Below are positions 8,340-10,374 of a stretch of 10,374 nucleotides of DNA, one piece after another. The notes beneath the pieces are model-generated. The model had not been told where the DNA came from. It was given only the letters and a program-made list of their open reading frames with translations, and did no database searches. The DNA is taken from assembly GCF_018531125.1 (NCBI RefSeq), contig NZ_JAHDSY010000016.1. One strand, 5' to 3'. This stretch comes from Canibacter zhuwentaonis. Lineage in GTDB: Bacteria > Actinomycetota > Actinomycetes > Actinomycetales > Microbacteriaceae. The position numbers and the translations under genes were made by a program. Position 1 is the stretch's first letter. Each line of letters begins with the position of its first letter.

Positions 8340-8380
8340 GTAAACCACCCGGACCACCACCCGGGATGGGGGGGTGACTG
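8340..8380. other. Head-to-head junction 2 (adhesin D / pilin E)
   Basis: Same architecture as the junction at 3777-3816: linker remnant plus adhesin start on the - strand, pilin head on the + strand. Base differences include TAAACCACCCGGACC against TAAACCACCCGGGTC. There is also a G7 run (8368-8374) where junction 1 has GGGTG. The G-run puts the ATG at 8366 out of frame with the pilin, whereas the matching ATG at 3803 is in frame. Confidence 0.65.
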
Positions 8381-9438
8381 CGCCGGGTGATATTGACGCA
8401 AACCAGCGGGGTTCGATTATTGTGCACAAACATAAACAACAAACCCCTCCAGGTGCTCCAGGCACAGGACAACCTGAAACCCCTGCGGGGGATGCGATTG
8501 CTGGGGTAGAGTTTAAGATTCAAAAACTCGACCTTGATCTCACACAAAACACCGACTGGGAGACGCTTAAAACCCTAACCCCGGACGCTGCTAAAAACAG
8601 GCTAGTAGGGTTTGAAGCTACCCGAACAACAGACAACAACGGGGAAGCCACATTCGATAATCTTGATATTGGTGCTTATCTGGTTACAGAAACCAATGCT
8701 CCCGATAATGTGGTTAAAAAGGCTGCGCCTTTTATTGTTACCGTACCCCACCCAAACGGCAACACGTGGAACTATAACGTACACGTCTACCCAAAAAACA
8801 CTGTTAGCGCTAAACCAACTAAAACCCTAGACGATACAGGTGCCACAAAAATCGGTGACAGTGTCACCTGGACTATCACACAAGTACTACCAGAACTCCC
8901 ACAAGGTGAAAGATTCACAGAGGTAAGCTTCACAGACCAGCTTGCCGAAAAACTAGACTACGTTAACACTACCGCGCAAGTTGACGACCGTGAGGTTGGT
9001 GTAACCGTTACCGCCACAGGAAACGGAAACCGAAACCTAGAAGGTAGCTTAGATGACACAGCAACCCTCACAGGAGGTGAAACTGTTACATTCAAAATCA
9101 CAACCACAGTAAACACCCCTGGGAAGATTGTAAACACCGCCAAAGTTACAATCAAAACCTCTACTGGAGGAGATACCACACAGTCAACACCAGACCCAGG
9201 ACAGGGCCCGGGTGGTGGTCCGGGTGGCGCACCAACCCTCATCTACGGGTACTTTGATATACAAAAATATGTTAAAGACACCATGATCGCAATATCAGAC
9301 GCAACCTTCGAGTTCTACAAAAGCACGGATTGCACGGGCAACAAAGTAGACTTTGGAGAAACTCTCGTAACCGTTGATACGGGTAGGCTAGTTGGAGCCA
9401 TTGCGGTTAAAGCCGGCAAATACAGCATAAAAGAGGTT
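8344..9438 (+). pseudogene. Backbone pilin fragment E (no signal peptide, broken C-terminal domain)
   Basis: Open from just after TAA at 8341; a possible start is GTG at 8374 (VTAPGDIDANQRGSII). It carries the N-terminal pilin domain, WNYNVHVYPK (Lys codon 8794-8796), the D2-like domain, a shortened Gly/Pro linker (PGQGPGGGPGGAP) and most of the SpaA-like domain (IYGYFDIQKY). It breaks inside the E-box at KYSIKE, near 9436. The sequence beyond is the non-coding leader of copy F, so the E-box tail and LPXTG are lost. No stop occurs: the frame stays open and in phase through the terminator hairpin into copy F, giving 677 codons without a stop up to the window edge. The body differs from C at scattered codons (for example AEKLDYVNT for QEGLEYVAP). 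A silent pilin cassette is the likeliest reading. Confidence 0.7.
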
Positions 9439-9517
9439 ACCGTTCCTTTTTTGCTAGTATCCTGCACTCTACTTTTACTCTTTCTAGTTGAAACGTTTTG
9501 GTTTGACTGTCCGGGGT

Positions 9518-9546
9518 GTGGACTGTTCCAGTCCACCCTTTTTTTT
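9518..9546 (+). terminator. Rho-independent terminator
   Basis: Perfect 7-bp stem GTGGACT/AGTCCAC (9518-9524 with 9530-9536), loop GTTCC, then CC and eight T (9539-9546). Orientation is +. It probably belonged to whatever gene originally preceded copy F. It now sits after truncated pilin E and would block read-through from E into F. Confidence 0.75.
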
Positions 9547-9618
9547 GTGTGTATGGGGTTGTGTTGTTTTAGTGGGTTTGGGGTGTGTTGGCTGTGTGTG
9601 GTGGGGTTTTTACATGGT

Positions 9619-10374
9619 GTGGTTTCTTTGCTGTTGCAGGCACGGGGTGTTGTTTCAAACATTCTCACGCTGGCGCTGGTGTTTAGCGCACTAGTTAGTG
9701 CGCAAACAGGGCAAACCGTTGCTGGGGTGGGTGTTGCGACCGGGCAAAACACCATGCTGCAACAAGTAGCAGGTGGTGAACCCGTTAAACCCACCACAAC
9801 TACCACCAGCCTACAACCAAACAACACTGGTGCAAACAACACAAGCAAAACCAAACCAGCAACAAACACAAAACCCCCACATATTTCACAACTGCCAGCC
9901 GGGGTAAACCGCACTGCATTTATACCAGACCTAGTTAAAACCACCACAACAACAAACAAAACAGAATACTATCCCGGTGAAGCAGCTAGCATCCAAGTGT
10001 CATTCAGCTACAACGATGCGGCATACCAGGAGGTGCAGGATATTCAATCCAATCAGGATTCGTATACTGTTAAAATTAACTTCAATGTTCAACTACCCAC
10101 CGGGTTTACAATCTCACCAGAAACACTAACCAGAGGCCCCTTCACAAGAGACTGCACTGATCAGCGGGCATGTATGGCGGATGGTTTTGAATATAGTTAC
10201 AATCAACAATCACGCAGGCTCACCGGTAGTTTCCCCACACCCACCCGCCACTATAAGGACGGCGGTGAGTACCAGCTTTTTGAGGAACTTAACATAACAG
10301 GAACAGTCACAGGCACACCCAACACATCCCACACAGTTACCACTACCGCTAACGGGGTTTTAGATTTCAGTTAC
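9619..10374 (+). CDS. Secreted adhesin-like surface protein, copy F (3' end outside window)
   Basis: The frame is open to the right edge. GTG at 9619 is the start shared with copy A (GTG 1041). ATG at 9553, in the same frame, is an alternative; the ATG at 9614 is out of frame. No good Shine-Dalgarno is visible. The signal peptide is almost the same as in A (VVSLLLQARGVVSNILTLAL, likely cut after VSA, before QTGQ). The Thr/Asn/Pro linker and first domain (FIPDLVKTTTTTNKTEYYPG, then YNDAAYQEVQDIQSNQDSY) match copy D nearly residue for residue. From about 10190 (GSFPTPT, GGEYQLFEELNITGTVTGTP) it follows copy C' instead. No promoter like that of A is evident in the 70 nt after the terminator, so its expression is unclear. 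Confidence 0.7.
   Translation, partial: MVSLLLQARGVVSNILTLALVFSALVSAQTGQTVAGVGVATGQNTMLQQVAGGEPVKPTTTTTSLQPNNTGANNTSKTKPATNTKPPHISQLPAGVNRTAFIPDLVKTTTTTNKTEYYPGEAASIQVSFSYNDAAYQEVQDIQSNQDSYTVKINFNVQLPTGFTISPETLTRGPFTRDCTDQRACMADGFEYSYNQQSRRLTGSFPTPTRHYKDGGEYQLFEELNITGTVTGTPNTSHTVTTTANGVLDFSY

Larger units (their letters stand above)
6438..8465 (-). pseudogene. Chimeric adhesin/pilin copy D, truncated before linker and anchor
   Basis: The frame is 675 residues from GTG at 8465, but residues 1-42 come from antisense pilin E and junction sequence. Residues 43-407 are an adhesin module without signal peptide. Its front (to about residue 200) matches B and F, while its middle (GSHTVRTTADGVIQFP, GLTEGQVVVRGD) matches A. 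At residue 408 it switches to a pilin body at the same point as copy B (TETTIVRKHKQQ). The pilin motif follows (Lys534), then the D2-like domain, breaking off after SNGGDTT near 6480. The last residues (VVADTSTGLLP) are antisense of copy C'. There is no linker, SpaA-like domain or LPXTG, so a wall-anchored product is impossible as it stands. It looks like a silent cassette; the intact frame suggests recent origin or maintenance by recombination. Confidence 0.7.
6476..9231. repeat. Duplicated block, copy 2 (counterpart 1883-4688)
   Basis: Second copy of the block. It differs from the first mainly in the adhesin middle (about 7330-7860), which is A-like here, and in the G7 junction. Pilin E runs into the SpaA-like domain beyond the block's right end, whereas pilin C runs into adhesin C'. 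Confidence 0.7.

Noticed and set aside
3777..8380. Whole pattern as amplification chimeras of one gene
   Set aside because: Not fully excluded, but the copies differ by substitutions, indels and swapped segments, and the joints occur in diverged versions. Chimeras of a single template would be identical in sequence.
9599..9618. Promoter TTGGCT / TACATG just before copy F
   Set aside because: The spacing of 17 is good, but the -10 match is poor and it would place the start of transcription inside the signal-peptide codons if GTG 9619 is the start.
9315..9959. 214-codon open frame on the - strand
   Set aside because: It is antisense to pilin E, the terminator and the signal peptide of F. Similar antisense frames occur opposite every adhesin linker, because Thr/Asn/Pro codons read as Val/Gly/Leu codons on the other strand.
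1..10374. CRISPR array, tRNA, rRNA or insertion sequence
   Set aside because: No regularly spaced short repeats, no RNA-gene signatures and no transposase or terminal inverted repeats were seen. The repeats present are all paralogous coding modules or simple tracts.

Overview
The window is a dense locus of related, rearranged genes for Gram-positive surface proteins. I see no RNA gene, transposase, recombinase, sortase, CRISPR array or housekeeping gene. Two protein modules account for almost all coding sequence. (1) A sortase-assembled backbone pilin body. It carries the pilin motif W-x3-V-x-V-Y-P-K, a fimbrial D2-like domain, a Gly/Pro linker, a SpaA-like C-terminal domain with an E-box, and one LPLTG anchor. 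(2) An adhesin-like N-terminal module: in two copies a signal peptide, then a Thr/Asn/Pro-rich linker, a beta-rich domain, and a domain with a conserved Cys pair ending in GWxWK that resembles DUF5979. The anchor type, pilin type and moderate GC suggest an Actinomycetota relative, for example a low-GC Bifidobacteriaceae or Actinomycetaceae. I cannot name a genus.

Layout. 1-1050 (-): adhesin copy A, with signal peptide, cut by the left edge. 1051-1376: non-coding leader of A with a run of 14 G (on the - strand) between candidate -35 and -10 boxes. 1377-3836 (-): copy B, an adhesin module fused in frame to a complete pilin body with LPLTG, but with no signal peptide. 3803-4753 (+): pilin fragment C. 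4683-6496 (+): adhesin copy C', frameshifted at a (CAACAAA)n repeat and the only copy with a second adhesin module. 6438-8465 (-): chimera D, like B but cut before the linker. 8344-9438 (+): pilin fragment E. 9518-9546: terminator hairpin. 9619-10374 (+): adhesin copy F, with signal peptide, cut by the right edge.

There are thus five adhesin modules (A, B, C', D, F) and four pilin bodies (B, C, D, E) in alternating orientation. Only A and F have export signals and only B has a cell-wall anchor in view. The other copies begin or end at a few recurring junctions, which the diverged copies share. About 2.8 kb (1883-4688) recurs as 6476-9231. Sequence types are shuffled between copies: D has a B/F-like front and an A-like middle, while F has a D-like front and a C'-like middle.

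The simplest reading is a recombination-driven variation locus for pilus or adhesin proteins, with silent incomplete cassettes, inverted repeats and slippage-prone tracts around a few expressible genes. The main alternative is misassembly of a repeat family, which long reads would settle.
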